64,000 bases of DNA from Acinetobacter sp. NIPH 2699 (GTDB lineage Bacteria > Pseudomonadota > Gammaproteobacteria > Pseudomonadales > Moraxellaceae), in contig NZ_JAKZGL010000001.1 of the NCBI RefSeq assembly GCF_022549355.1, forward strand, positions 310,001-374,000. The letters run 5' to 3'. Shown here in pieces: positions 63,244 to 64,000 of the stretch. The notes under the pieces were generated by a model that did no database searches, was not told the origin of the DNA, and was given only the letters and a program-made list of their open reading frames with translations. The position numbers were made by a program, and so were the translations under genes. The stretch's first letter is position 1, and the number at the start of each line of letters is the position of its first letter.

Positions 63244-64000
63244 ATGATGGTGAGTTTTGGTTCACAGGTTGATTTTTCAGTCCCACATCTGAAAATACGG
63301 GGTTTAAATAAGTTTTATGATGTTCAGGGACAACGCTTACATGCATTAAAAGAAATCAATCTAGATATTCCTACAGGTCAGGTTGTCGGTATTATTGGGA
63401 AAAGTGGTGCAGGAAAATCGTCGCTATTACGCACACTGAATGGTTTAGAGTCGATTGATACAGGCAGTATTTTAATCCATCAACACAATATCGCTGAGCT
63501 GAGTCATGCGGAACTGATCAAAACTCGCCAAAAAATTGGCATGATTTTCCAGCACTTTAACCTCATGTCAGCGAAAACCGTCTCGGAAAATGTAGCACTT
63601 CCGCTGCGTATTGCAGGTTATGAAAAAGCTGCAATTGAGCAACGTGTCAATGAAGTGCTTAGTCTGGTTGGATTACAAGATAAATTGCATGATTACCCTG
63701 CTCAACTCTCTGGTGGTCAAAAACAACGTGTTGGCATCGCACGAGCGTTGGTGTCTCATCCTGAAATCTTACTCTGCGATGAAGCTACTTCGGCACTTGA
63801 TCCTGAAAGTACCGCCAATATTCTGGCCTTATTGAAGCAAATTAATCGTGATTTGGGCTTAACCATTGTCTTGATTACCCATGAAATGCAGGTCATCCAA
63901 GAAATTTGTGATCAGGTGGTGGTCATTGATCAAGGTGAAATTGTGGAATCAGGTCAAGTTTGGTCAGTATTCTCAAATCCACAGCAACAGATCACACAGG
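63244..64000 (+). CDS. metN: Methionine-type ABC transporter ATP-binding protein MetN (cut by window end)
   Basis: The frame opens at the ATG at 63244 (or 63247) after AGGAG and runs 252 residues to the window end without a stop. Walker A is [14 protein letters not shown] (about residues 52-65), the Q-loop is [10 protein letters not shown], the signature is [16 protein letters not shown] (about 157-172) and Walker B is [12 protein letters not shown]. The H-loop is LITHEMQV. The MetN-specific C-terminal regulatory domain would begin after SNPQQQ, at or just beyond the edge. It should energise uptake with the binding protein encoded 8 bases upstream. Confidence 0.92.
   Translation, partial: MMVSFGSQVDFSVPHLKIRGLNKFYDVQGQRLHALKEINLDIPTGQVVGIIGKSGAGKSSLLRTLNGLESIDTGSILIHQHNIAELSHAELIKTRQKIGMIFQHFNLMSAKTVSENVALPLRIAGYEKAAIEQRVNEVLSLVGLQDKLHDYPAQLSGGQKQRVGIARALVSHPEILLCDEATSALDPESTANILALLKQINRDLGLTIVLITHEMQVIQEICDQVVVIDQGEIVESGQVWSVFSNPQQQITQ

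Overview
The window looks like chromosomal DNA of an Acinetobacter species. It is AT-rich. Its gene neighbourhoods are typical of that genus: lptD-surA beside amgK-murU, holB-kdsB-lpxK-msbA-exbD-exbB, parA-parB-rsmG, rpsA-ihfB-lapA, and a small gspHIJK cluster. The proteins read as Moraxellaceae homologues. Most of the window is conserved housekeeping sequence. I found no rRNA, tRNA, prophage, insertion sequence or CRISPR array.

Layout. 1-13.5 kb: the 5' part of map, brnQ, small membrane proteins, a hydrolase, a MarR regulator, an SRAP protein, glcB, zapE, an AraC regulator divergent from a Baeyer-Villiger-type monooxygenase, and lysO. 13.5-21.5 kb, all on the minus strand: pyrF, lapA, ihfB, rpsA, cmk, an SRPBCC protein, tadA, a 3-hydroxyisobutyryl-CoA hydrolase-like protein, ung and queD. 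21.6-26.3 kb: type II secretion minor pseudopilins gspKJIH, then tetR, tatD and a PilZ protein. 26.7-37 kb: a small secreted protein, holB, kdsB, lpxK, msbA, exbD, exbB, parB, parA, rsmG, murU and amgK. 37.1-46.8 kb: lptD-surA, fba, a DEAD-box helicase, a cold-shock protein, tusA, rpoH, a DUF423 protein and thiSG. 46.9-51 kb: a frameshifted NUDIX gene, an HD protein, yaaA, an alpha/beta hydrolase and a DUF2157 protein. 51-56.6 kb: an RNA-repair island, with rtcR divergent from a sigma-54-driven rtcB / DUF7684-like / DIP1984-like / structured spacer / rtcA unit. 57.4-64 kb: a GST, then a sulfur-acquisition operon (two SfnB-like flavoproteins, an FMN monooxygenase, a MetQ-like binding protein, and metN cut by the window end).

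Two places stand out. First, gspH and gspJ each carry a long in-frame block of small palindromes between the start codon and the prepilin cleavage site. This gives leaders of about 78 and 71 residues instead of the usual 5-25. The two blocks share a 33-bp identical string. Within gspH the complete module repeats at exactly 75 bp, which is 25 codons, so gain or loss of a module would keep the frame. This resembles the protein-coding palindromic elements of Rickettsia. Second, the rtc operon has a classic -24/-12 promoter, a 9-bp GC-rich hairpin in the rtcB leader, two poorly characterised small genes, and a 258-base spacer before rtcA with several complementary stems. That spacer may encode a structured RNA, comparable in position to the Y-RNA genes found with rtcBA in Salmonella.

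Smaller points include a G7 tract that breaks a NUDIX gene, a MetQ-like protein with a membrane anchor but no lipobox cysteine, and a terminator that runs straight into the lysO start codon.
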